Shown here: piece by piece, positions 7,422 through 12,598 of the stretch | Layout: every line of letters begins with the position of its first letter | Numbering within the stretch: position 1 is the first letter of the stretch | Made by a program: the position numbers and the translations under genes | The notes under the pieces: model-generated | The model's input: only the letters and a program-made list of their open reading frames with translations | The model's database searches: none | Told to the model about the DNA's origin: nothing | Source of the DNA: JBFWRK01 sp050248955 | GTDB taxonomy: Bacteria > Actinomycetota > Acidimicrobiia > Acidimicrobiales > Ilumatobacteraceae | Assembly: GCA_050248955.1 (NCBI GenBank) | Contig: JBFWRK010000044.1 | Location: 1 to 12,598, forward strand | Direction: 5' to 3' | Length of the DNA: 12,598 bases

Positions 7422-8252
7422 TCACACAGTCGCGGTGGCGACGAGACATCCGGGCACCTCGGCACGGGTCTTGTAGATCGTGCCAACTCGCTCTGGGTCT
7501 GGGGTGTTGTCCCCCGTGACGATGTAGAGGTCGCGGCGGTCGCTCCCGCCGAAGCACAAGCTCGTGACCATCCGTGCTGGCACTTCGACCCGGCTGACCT
7601 CGGAACCGTCGGGCGCGAAGCCGCGTACGGCACCCGAGCCGGACACATCCGCCACCCACACGGTGCCGGCCTCGTCGACGGCAAGGCCGTCGGGTGAGAG
7701 GTCGTCGCGCTGCACGAACAGGCGGCGGTCGGTCACCGTGCCGTCGTCGTAGTCGTGGGCCCAGACCCCCCGGGTGGTGTCCGAGTGGTAGAGCACCGTG
7801 CCGTCGGGCGAGAGCCCGATTCCATTCGTCAGCGCGACGTCGCCGTAGAGCTCGGTAGCAACACCATCCGTGTCGATCAGCCAGCACTCCCCGGCCGTGC
7901 GCGGTCCGTCCATGGAGAACGGATCGGATCGCATCGTGCCGCAGATCACCCGTCCCACAGCGTCGACGAACAGATCGTTGAGCCCGGGCGCGTCAGGTGC
8001 GAACACGATCCGTGTCTCACCGTCGCGGACGTGGCAGATGTTCCGGCCGGAGATCACCAACCCGCCATCGGAGTGCAGCGCGATGCCGCCGACACCTCGG
8101 CGCTTCGGCACGACCGTCTCGATGGTTCCGCCCGGCCGCCGGCGGTAGACGCCGCCCTTGTGCACGTCGGAGAAGTACAGGTTGTCATCGCCATCGACGC
8201 GAGGGCCTTCCACCAGCCCGTAGCCCCATGCCAACATCTCGATCTCGTTCAT
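7422..8252 (-). CDS. SMP-30/gluconolactonase/LRE-like beta-propeller protein
   Basis: A 276-residue six-bladed propeller hydrolase of the SMP-30 family, whose members open sugar lactones or act on organophosphates using one divalent metal. The likely metal ligands are visible: E15 in VEGP, N143 in LTNGIGLSPDG (141-151) and D188 in LSPDGLAVD (185-193), matching the Glu/Asn/Asp set of human SMP30. LNDLFVDAVGRVICGTM (91-107) matches the substrate-site strand with N92 and D93. No signal peptide is present, so it should be cytoplasmic. The ATG at 8252 is chosen because GGAGG (8262-8258) lies 5 nt upstream; longer in-frame extensions add low-complexity residues. A palindrome overlaps its promoter region. 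The substrate cannot be told from sequence alone; a sugar-acid lactone is the default guess. Confidence 0.85.
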   Translation of the reverse strand: MNEIEMLAWGYGLVEGPRVDGDDNLYFSDVHKGGVYRRRPGGTIETVVPKRRGVGGIALHSDGGLVISGRNICHVRDGETRIVFAPDAPGLNDLFVDAVGRVICGTMRSDPFSMDGPRTAGECWLIDTDGVATELYGDVALTNGIGLSPDGTVLYHSDTTRGVWAHDYDDGTVTDRRLFVQRDDLSPDGLAVDEAGTVWVADVSGSGAVRGFAPDGSEVSRVEVPARMVTSLCFGGSDRRDLYIVTGDNTPDPERVGTIYKTRAEVPGCLVATATV

Positions 8253-8297
8253 CGCATCCTCCGAACCGGACAGGTCACCCGTGCCCACGACCATCCG

Positions 8298-8334
8298 ACA
8301 GTACGTGTCTCGAACCTCGATCGATCGAGCTTCG
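8298..8334 (-). promoter_or_regulatory. palindromic operator candidate and -10 box before the SMP-30 gene
   Basis: CTCGATCGATCGAG (8316-8329) is a perfect 14-bp palindrome. After one mismatched pair on each side it continues as CGAA (8311-8314) and TTCG (8331-8334), so 22 of 24 positions are symmetric. The centre is a CpG step, as in LacI-family operators. TACTGT (8303 down to 8298) fits a -10 box, and the palindrome occupies its -35 position. The likely binder is not encoded in this window. Confidence 0.45.
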
Positions 8335-8400
8335 GATCGCGCGCGGCTCGAGGTCGTGACAGGCGCCGAACGACGCTGCGATGTCCGGCGTGTCAGAACA

Positions 8401-8415
8401 ACGCGTCTCACGCGT
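8401..8415 (-). terminator. small hairpin downstream of the GNAT remnant
   Basis: ACGCGT, a 3-nt spacer and ACGCGT form a 6-bp stem-loop about 65 bp after the stop codon of the GNAT remnant. It may be only a by-product of high GC. Confidence 0.2.
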
Positions 8416-8481
8416 CGGTTTCGAGGTGTCCGGTACCGCCGGGGATCCTGGTGCCACGCGCGCGATCTGGGTCAGTCGGGC

Positions 8482-8894
8482 TTACTGCGTTGGGATGGCC
8501 TTGAGTTGTAGGGCTGGGTTGGACGGGTCCCAGAGGGTTGGGAACTCCTCGAGGGGACGAAACCCGTAGGCGAGGTAGAACGCTCGTGTCTTGTCGTAGT
8601 CGAGGTCGGGCCGCGCGGCGCTCAGGGTCTTCACCTGCAGGAACTCGACGCCCCGGGCAGCGAGCGTGCCTTCCAGGTGGCGCAACATCGCAGTGCCGAT
8701 GCCGGCCCGATGGAAGCTCGGCTTGACGGCCATCAGGTACACCTCAGCGGCGTAAGGGCTGTGATGTGTTTGACCGTCGTGATGCTGACATCGTCGCCCT
8801 TGACCGATGCGTGTCCGGCGAACCGGCCGTCCGAGTATCCCGGTTCGAGTAGCACCGACCGCCGGTTTGGAGGTCCGGGGCCGTGCGGTGCGTG
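8482..8894 (-). pseudogene. GNAT acetyltransferase remnant, frameshifted
   Basis: From 8763 down to 8482 the frame encodes a GNAT C-terminal half. It has AAEVYLMAVKPSFHRAGIGT, whose HRAGIG is the acetyl-CoA-binding R/QxxGxG loop, then FLQVKTL, TRAFYLAYGFRPLEEFPTLW and a final stop. Just upstream the same frame becomes Arg/His-rich nonsense. The family-like continuation (LEPGYSDGRFAGHASVKG, then DDVSITTVKH) is found in another frame, at about 8855-8766, open back to a TGA at 8897. Joining the two at 8764-8765 needs removal of 2 nt or addition of 1, giving VKHHSPYAAEVYLMAV, as expected for the family. The first helix and strand of the domain are not recognisable, so the 5' end is probably lost as well. 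GNAT enzymes acetylate amines; the substrate is unknown. A sequencing error is possible. Confidence 0.6.
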
Positions 8895-8903
8895 TCAGAT
8901 GTC

Positions 8904-9251
8904 CTACTTGCCCTGGAAGAACCCGTAGACGGTGGGCTGAAGCGCAGCAGCCGCCTCGAGTAGCTGCGGGGATGGGGCGCCGAACACCTCGATCTCGAGC
9001 CCGCCCCCGAGCTCGGCCAACCTCCCGATCAAGTCGCCCAGGTTCGCCATGTGCGCCAGGATGGCATCGGAGTTCTGGTACGTCTCCCGCACCACGCACT
9101 TGGTTTGGTCATCGCTGAAGAACCAGTCGTACTGGAGTGTGGTCGCTTCACCCTTGGTGAGTTCAAGAGCCTGAGCTGCCAGCTCTTTGAACTCACCGAG
9201 ATTCCCGGGTGCGATGTTCGGCAGTGTCGCCGTCAGCTGTATCGGTTCCAC
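8904..9251 (-). CDS. putative quinol/antibiotic-biosynthesis monooxygenase (ABM domain)
   Basis: A 115-residue protein with the small dimeric alpha/beta-barrel look of the ABM family. Strand LTATLPNIAP is followed by helix NLGEFKELAAQALELTKGE (about 17-35), then LQYDWFFSDD (39-48), VVRETYQNSDAILAHM (53-68) and a final LEIEVFGAPS (85-94). Members oxidise quinols or polyketide intermediates without cofactors, or simply bind ligands; no specific substrate can be given. The GTG at 9251 is chosen because a G-rich stretch (GGGGG, 9260-9256) lies 4 nt upstream and homologue-like sequence begins here. TACTGT (9281 down to 9276) is a candidate -10 box. The gene is complete and is followed directly by the GNAT remnant. 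Confidence 0.75.
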   Translation of the reverse strand: MEPIQLTATLPNIAPGNLGEFKELAAQALELTKGEATTLQYDWFFSDDQTKCVVRETYQNSDAILAHMANLGDLIGRLAELGGGLEIEVFGAPSPQLLEAAAALQPTVYGFFQGK

Positions 9252-9374
9252 GAGACCCCCATTTCGTTGCTGCTCACAGTACTCGCCGAGAGGAACGTCG
9301 TCGCCGAGACACCCGCTCGACGCCACGCAAACCTTCTGGGCAGCGATCGCCGACGCCTCGCGTGAGCTGGGTCT

Positions 9375-9779
9375 TCACGTGGAGCGGTGATCGATCGACA
9401 CGAGACCGGGGAGGCCGTAGTAGGCGCGGCGGTCTGCGCTCACCACCGTGCGACGGTGCTCCACCGCAGTCGCAGCAATGATGAGGTCGTGCGCGCCTCG
9501 TGGTCGTCCCGCTCGTCGAACGGCGACCAGCAGGTTGGCGTGCTCGCGAGCGACGGCTTCGTCGTAGGGCAGAATCGGGATCGAGGCGACGATCTCGTCG
9601 ACGTACGCCTGGCGGCGCGGTCGTTGGCGTGGTGCTGCGAGTTGGACGCCGACGGTGAGTTCGGCGACGGTGATCGCTGCGATGGCGATGTCGTCATCGT
9701 CACTGATCAGGCTGTCAAGGTCGTTGGCTCCGCGTTGGGTGTCGATGAGGAATGTGGTGTCGAGCAGCAGCAGGCTCAC
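9375..9779 (-). CDS. vapC: VapC-type PIN-domain toxin ribonuclease
   Basis: A 134-residue PIN-domain protein, the toxin half of a type II toxin-antitoxin pair. The acidic metal-binding set is complete: D7 in LLLLDTTFLID, E40 in ITVAELTVG (36-44), D98 in GAHDLIIAATA (95-105) and D116 in VVSADRRAY (112-120). Such toxins cut specific RNAs, often tRNA or rRNA, with Mg2+ until neutralised. The GTG at 9779 overlaps the antitoxin stop codon as GTGA, so translation is coupled to the antitoxin; upstream in-frame extension lies inside the antitoxin gene and is not credible. Length is normal for VapC and nothing suggests inactivation. The RNA target is unknown. Confidence 0.9.
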   Translation of the reverse strand: MSLLLLDTTFLIDTQRGANDLDSLISDDDDIAIAAITVAELTVGVQLAAPRQRPRRQAYVDEIVASIPILPYDEAVAREHANLLVAVRRAGRPRGAHDLIIAATAVEHRRTVVSADRRAYYGLPGLVSIDHRST

Positions 9780-10018
9780 GGGCGAGGCTCGACCTCGAGC
9801 AGATCGCGGACCTCGTGGAGATCGCGAGTCCAATTCGCATCGGGTCGGTGACGGCGTAACAGTGCTTTGGCATCGGTGCCGCGCCCACGCGAGATCGGTT
9901 CGATCTGGGCGACGGCCTTGCCGTGACGGATGATGATGTAGCGCTGACCGGCGTGCTCGACGGAATCGAGCAGGTCTGCGAATCTGCGTGCGGCCTCGGT
10001 TGCCGTGACTTCCGACAT
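9776..10018 (-). CDS. Phd/YefM (VapB-like) antitoxin
   Basis: An 80-residue antitoxin. Its N-terminal half, EVTATEAARRFADLLDSV followed by GQRYIIIRHGKAVAQIEPI, matches the Phd/YefM DNA-binding fold. The C-terminal half, from about residue 45, is charged and ends in WTRDLHEVRDLLEVEPRP, the expected flexible segment that wraps the toxin. It should bind both the VapC toxin and its own promoter. It starts at ATG 10018, 6 nt after an extended -10 box (TGATAATCT), so the mRNA is probably leaderless. It ends in a GTGA overlap with vapC. The 29-bp gap before it contains a repeated heptamer that may be the autoregulatory site. Confidence 0.88.
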   Translation of the reverse strand: MSEVTATEAARRFADLLDSVEHAGQRYIIIRHGKAVAQIEPISRGRGTDAKALLRRHRPDANWTRDLHEVRDLLEVEPRP

Positions 10019-10021
10019 GAG

Positions 10022-10036
10022 ATCAGATTATCAGAT
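10022..10036 (-). promoter_or_regulatory. extended -10 promoter with tandem heptamer repeats before the VapBC operon
   Basis: TAATCT (10030 down to 10025), preceded by TG at 10033-10032, forms an extended -10 element (TGnTANNNT) 6 nt before the ATG. ATCAGAT occurs twice on the plus strand, at 10022-10028 and 10030-10036, an 8-bp period. Repeats over the -10 box suit autorepression by an antitoxin or toxin-antitoxin complex. Confidence 0.5.
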
Positions 10037-10047
10037 GACAGCGCGCA

Positions 10048-10299
10048 TTACCGCTCGACGAGGTACGCCTTCGCAACGACTCGCAGGTTGTCGAAGCTCG
10101 CCGCGCACTCCGTCGGCATGCCATCGTCCGGACCGAGCCGGAGCTCAGAGGGGATGTTGCGCACGGTTCGCGCCACAGGTGCTGCGAGGACGCTGTGGAG
10201 CACCGGAATCGCCGCTGTCCGGGTCATCACGAGAGACGGCCGACGACCGACACCTTCGATCTCGCCCCACCAGACTTCGCCTCGTCGCGGCTCGCTCAC
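10048..10299 (-). CDS. MazF/PemK-like toxin, short at its C-terminus
   Basis: About 83 residues beginning SEPRRGEVWWGEIEGVGRRP, the MazF opening with the beta-hairpin that grips RNA. VLAAPVARTVRNIPSELRLG and the cysteine-containing ECAASFDNLR follow, all typical of actinobacterial MazF endoribonucleases. The protein stops right after KAYLVER, whereas relatives usually continue about 20-25 residues into a terminal helix, so it may be inactive or weakened. GTG 10299 overlaps the antitoxin stop codon as GTGA; GTG 10302 directly before it is the other option. The upstream antitoxin frame is broken. The stop lies 29 bp before the VapBC operon. Confidence 0.7.
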   Translation of the reverse strand: MSEPRRGEVWWGEIEGVGRRPSLVMTRTAAIPVLHSVLAAPVARTVRNIPSELRLGPDDGMPTECAASFDNLRVVAKAYLVER

Positions 10300-10549
10300 C
10301 ACGGCTCCTCGGCGATTGCCCCACGCAGCGACGCCGTCGCCGCTGCTCGCTCTGCATCAGTGGGTGGCTTCTCTCGGCAACCCTCGACGACGGCGTTGTC
10401 CGCCTGGCGGCGCCGGTCGAGTTCGAGTGCGGCTTCAATGCCGGCGCGTACTGCGGCGGCTCGACTGTCGTAGACGCCCCGGTCACGAGGTCATCGAGCG
10501 CGGCGAGTAGCTTGTCGGGAAGACGTACAGCGATCTGTACGGTGGCCAC
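10296..10549 (-). pseudogene. MazE-like ribbon-helix-helix antitoxin, frameshifted
   Basis: The N-terminus (ATVQIAVRLPDKLLAALDDL, then VTG) is a ribbon-helix-helix DNA-binding strand and helix. The matching rest of the protein is in another frame: VYDSRAAAVRAGIEAALELD, then QADNAVVEGCREKPPTDAER and a terminal AIAEEPW with TGA at 10298-10296. The frames would join if one G were added to the GGGG run at 10480-10477, giving LVTGGVYDSRAAAVRAG and an 84-residue protein. As it stands, translation leaves the antitoxin frame after about 25 codons. Its stop codon overlaps the MazF start as GTGA. The start could be GTG 10549 or ATG 10561. A homopolymer sequencing error must be excluded before calling it dead. 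Confidence 0.65.
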
Positions 10550-10649
10550 GCCGGCCAGCATGCCAGTTCGGCGTTCGGCTCGGGCTTCACGGCGACGGTG
10601 TCCCCGACCGACTGCGCGGTGTGGCCGCGCCGGGCGCGATGATGGGCCG

Positions 10650-11945
10650 ATGTCCGACGAGCGCGATCTCGAGCGAGCGACCCGTCATCTGGTGCGTTAC
10701 GGCGGGGCGTTTTCGCCGTTCGTAGCCGAGCGGGCCGCGGGCGCGTTCGTCGAGGATGCGAGCGGGCGGCGGGTGCTCGACTTCACGAGTGGCCAGATGA
10801 GCGCCGTCCTCGGGCACTCCCATCCTGAGATCGTGGCGGTCGTCACCGAGATGATCGGCCGGCTCGACCACCTCTTCTCCGGGATGCTGTCGCGACCGGT
10901 CATCGATCTCGCCGAGGCGCTCGCCGGGTTGGCGCCCGGCTTGGACAAGGTGCTGCTGTTGACGACAGGCGCCGAGTCCAACGAGGCCGCGTTGCGTCTG
11001 GCGAAGATGGCGACGGGCGGCTGGGAGGTCGTGGGCTTCGCCCAGAGCTGGCATGGCATGACTGGAGGCGCCGCGGCGGCGACGTACTCCGCCGGACGGC
11101 GCGGTCACGGTCCGGCTCATGTCGGGTCGATGGCGGTCTTCGCGCCGAACGCCTACCGGCCGCGGTTCACCGACGGTGACGGCATCCTCGACTGGCGCAC
11201 CGAGCTCGATGACGCGTTCGATCTGATCGATCGTCAGAGCGCCGGTGCCCTGGCGGCCTTCATCGCCGAGCCGCTGCTCTCCTCGGGCGGCATCCTCGAC
11301 CTTCCCCTCGGCTACCTCGCCGTCCTGCAGGCGCGCTGCCGCGAACGGGGGATGTTGCTGATCCTCGACGAAGCGCAGACCGGAATGGGTCGCACCGGCA
11401 CGATGTTCGCGTTCGAGCGAGACGGAGTCGTGCCCGACATCCTGACGCTGTCGAAAACGCTCGGAGCCGGTCTGCCGTTGGCGGCGGTGCTGACCACCGA
11501 CGAGATCGAGGAGCAGGCCCACGAACGCGGCTTCCTCTTCTACACCACTCACGTCTCGGACCCGCTGCCCGCCGCGGTGGGCCTGAAGGTGATCGAGGTC
11601 GTGCTGCGCGACCATCTCGCGGCACGAGCAGCGCAGGCCGGCGCCAGACTGCTGACGGGGCTGGGTGAACTGCGCGATCGCTACGACTGCGTTGGCGACG
11701 TACGCGGACGCGGCCTACTCGTGGGCCTCGAGGTCGTCACCGACAAGGAGTCGAAGAAGCCCGCGCCGGACCTCGGCGCCGCCATCACCCGACGCTGCTT
11801 CGAGCTCGGCCTGTCGATGAACATCACCGCCCTGCGCGGCATGGGCGGAGTGTTCCGCATCGCGCCACCGCTCACGATCACCGACGACGAGCTCGATCTC
11901 GGCATCGCCATCCTCGACCAGGCGATCGCGGACGTGGCCGGCTGA
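10650..11945 (+). CDS. dgdA: class III aminotransferase, probable 2,2-dialkylglycine decarboxylase
   Basis: A 431-residue PLP enzyme of aminotransferase class III. It matches dialkylglycine decarboxylase closely: SGQMSA with Q49, TGAESNEAALRLAKM, GFAQSWHGMTG with W134, ILDEAQTGMGRTGTM with D240 (PLP ring nitrogen), TLSKTLGAGLPLA with the Schiff-base K269, YTTHVSDPLPAAVGL, and GMGGVFRIAPPLT with R403 (carboxylate binding). These parallel Q52, D243, K272 and R406 of the Burkholderia enzyme. It decarboxylates 2-aminoisobutyrate-type amino acids and passes the amino group to pyruvate, yielding a ketone, CO2 and alanine. The ATG at 10650 fits the family start; GATGAT 6 nt upstream could be a poor leaderless -10. 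No LysR-type DgdR regulator gene is in the window. It is divergent from the TA cluster. A related omega-transaminase role is the main alternative. Confidence 0.85.
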   Translation: MSDERDLERATRHLVRYGGAFSPFVAERAAGAFVEDASGRRVLDFTSGQMSAVLGHSHPEIVAVVTEMIGRLDHLFSGMLSRPVIDLAEALAGLAPGLDKVLLLTTGAESNEAALRLAKMATGGWEVVGFAQSWHGMTGGAAAATYSAGRRGHGPAHVGSMAVFAPNAYRPRFTDGDGILDWRTELDDAFDLIDRQSAGALAAFIAEPLLSSGGILDLPLGYLAVLQARCRERGMLLILDEAQTGMGRTGTMFAFERDGVVPDILTLSKTLGAGLPLAAVLTTDEIEEQAHERGFLFYTTHVSDPLPAAVGLKVIEVVLRDHLAARAAQAGARLLTGLGELRDRYDCVGDVRGRGLLVGLEVVTDKESKKPAPDLGAAITRRCFELGLSMNITALRGMGGVFRIAPPLTITDDELDLGIAILDQAIADVAG

Positions 11946-11974
11946 CCGAACCCCGGATCGAATCGGACCCTGCC

Positions 11975-12020
11975 CCGTCGTCCTGACCGCAGCTCACGAG
12001 CAACGCCCCCAGGACAACGG
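11975..12020 (+). terminator. possible stem-loop terminator after the dialkylglycine decarboxylase gene
   Basis: CCGTCGTCCTG (11975-11985) can pair with CAGGACAACGG (12010-12020), 10 of 11 pairs, around a 24-nt loop about 30 nt after the stop codon. A second hairpin, TTCCCACC (12048-12055) with GGTGGGGA (12070-12077), follows. Neither has a T tract. Nothing else was recognised in the 238-bp gap 11946-12183. Confidence 0.35.
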
Positions 12021-12183
12021 CGAGGTGGCGAACCGCACGACCCCTCGTTCCCACCCGAGCAGACTGCCCGGTGGGGACGCAGGTGGCAAGGCGCCCGAGC
12101 GAACGGAACGTCGATCTGCGACGCTGAGTCAGGCGCGAGAACTGGTGCTGCGGAGCACCGACGGCCGTGGGAGCCTTGGTCGG

Positions 12184-12598
12184 ATGTCAGACGACGGGAT
12201 CTTCGACGAACGGATTGCCCGCACGTACGACGCGGATGATGCCGAGATGTTCGCTCCTGAGGTCCTCGATCCGACCGTTGACTTCCTCGCCGACCTCGCC
12301 GGCAATCGGCGCGCACTGGAGTTCGCGTCGGGAACCGGTCGCGTCGCGCTTGCGTTGAGCGCGCGAGGCGTCGACGTGGCGGGCATCGAACTGTCGCGAG
12401 CGATGGTGCGCCAGATGATGGTCAAGCCGGGCGCCGGGCGCGTCCCGGTCACGATCGGCAACATGGCGACAACCCGAGTCGAGGGAACGTTCGGACTCGT
12501 CTACCTCGTCTTCAACACGATCACGAACCTGCTCACTCAAGACGAGCAGGTCGCCTGCTTCTGCAACGCTGCCGACCACCTCGAGATCGGAGGTCACT
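12184..12598 (+). CDS. SAM-dependent methyltransferase, N-terminal part (runs off window edge)
   Basis: The first 138 codons of a class I Rossmann-fold methyltransferase. The start (FDERIARTYDADDAEMF, residues 7-23) is the usual helix before the fold. Motif I is ALEFASGTGRVAL (44-56), the glycine-rich SAM loop with E46. The second strand ends in the acidic residue of AGIELS (E69), which should bind the SAM ribose. FGLVYLVFNTITNL (103-116) is motif IV-like. The acceptor cannot be told, and the C-terminal half is missing. ATG 12184 has GGGAG 10 nt upstream (12169-12173), a wide but usable spacing; GTG 12145 in frame would add 13 poor residues. Confidence 0.8.
   Translation, partial: MSDDGIFDERIARTYDADDAEMFAPEVLDPTVDFLADLAGNRRALEFASGTGRVALALSARGVDVAGIELSRAMVRQMMVKPGAGRVPVTIGNMATTRVEGTFGLVYLVFNTITNLLTQDEQVACFCNAADHLEIGGH

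Noticed and set aside
7755..8504. Plus-strand frame opposite the SMP-30 gene
   Set aside because: No recognisable motif, while the minus strand has metal-ligand residues and a good ribosome binding site.
9310..9390. Plus-strand peptide ending TFWAAIADASRELGLHVER
   Set aside because: It reads like a real C-terminal helix and could be a gene remnant, but no start, domain or upstream continuation was found.
9389..9400. GATCGATCGA-type palindrome at the 3' end of vapC
   Set aside because: It shares the GATCGATC core with the SMP-30 palindrome but lies in coding sequence at the end of a gene; likely chance in GC-rich DNA.
10005..10649. Upstream in-frame extension of the aminotransferase
   Set aside because: It runs across the opposite-strand TA genes and has no aminotransferase-like residues; the family start is at 10650.
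1..12598. CRISPR arrays, tRNA or rRNA genes, insertion-sequence ends, attachment sites
   Set aside because: No spaced direct repeats, cloverleaf-like segments, conserved rRNA blocks or transposase motifs were noticed on reading both strands.

Overview
The base composition (very G+C rich, GTG starts, strong third-position GC) and the gene content point to a high-GC actinomycete-type bacterium. The style of the proteins suggests Acidimicrobiia or a relative, but that is an inference from a single window. No rRNA, tRNA, CRISPR array, insertion sequence or phage gene was seen. The window looks like chromosomal DNA with a small accessory patch at about 8.5-10.6 kb.

Layout. (1) 1-4578: an edge-truncated GT4-type glycosyltransferase (minus strand) is divergent from a very large polytopic membrane protein (plus strand, 1368 aa). 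The latter joins an apparently degenerate acyltransferase-3-like region, two GT-C-like glycosyltransferase regions and a conserved C-terminal extracytoplasmic segment. Both look like cell-envelope glycan genes and seem to share a back-to-back promoter. (2) 4712-5440: a small secreted metzincin-type zinc protease. (3) 5703-7303: a three-gene plus-strand operon, ArsR-family repressor / SRPBCC (AHSA1-like) protein / dihydrofolate reductase-RibD-like reductase, with a clear leaderless promoter and a near-palindromic candidate operator over its -35 box. (4) 7422-9251, minus strand: an SMP-30/gluconolactonase-like protein with a palindrome in its promoter, a frameshifted GNAT acetyltransferase remnant and an antibiotic-biosynthesis-monooxygenase-like protein. 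(5) 9375-10561, minus strand: two toxin-antitoxin modules in tandem, an intact Phd/VapB-VapC pair and, upstream, a decayed MazE-MazF-like pair whose antitoxin is frameshifted in a G run and whose toxin is short. (6) 10650-11945: a class III aminotransferase closely resembling 2,2-dialkylglycine decarboxylase. (7) 12184-end: the N-terminal part of a SAM-dependent methyltransferase.

Themes. Several starts lie only 6-10 nt after a TANNNT -10 hexamer, consistent with leaderless transcription. Three adjacent gene pairs are translationally coupled by ATGA or GTGA overlaps. The strongest candidates for a second look are the giant fusion protein with its shared divergent promoter, the ArsR operator, the palindrome before the SMP-30 gene, and the decayed TA module beside an intact one. 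I did not find a clearly new multi-gene system.
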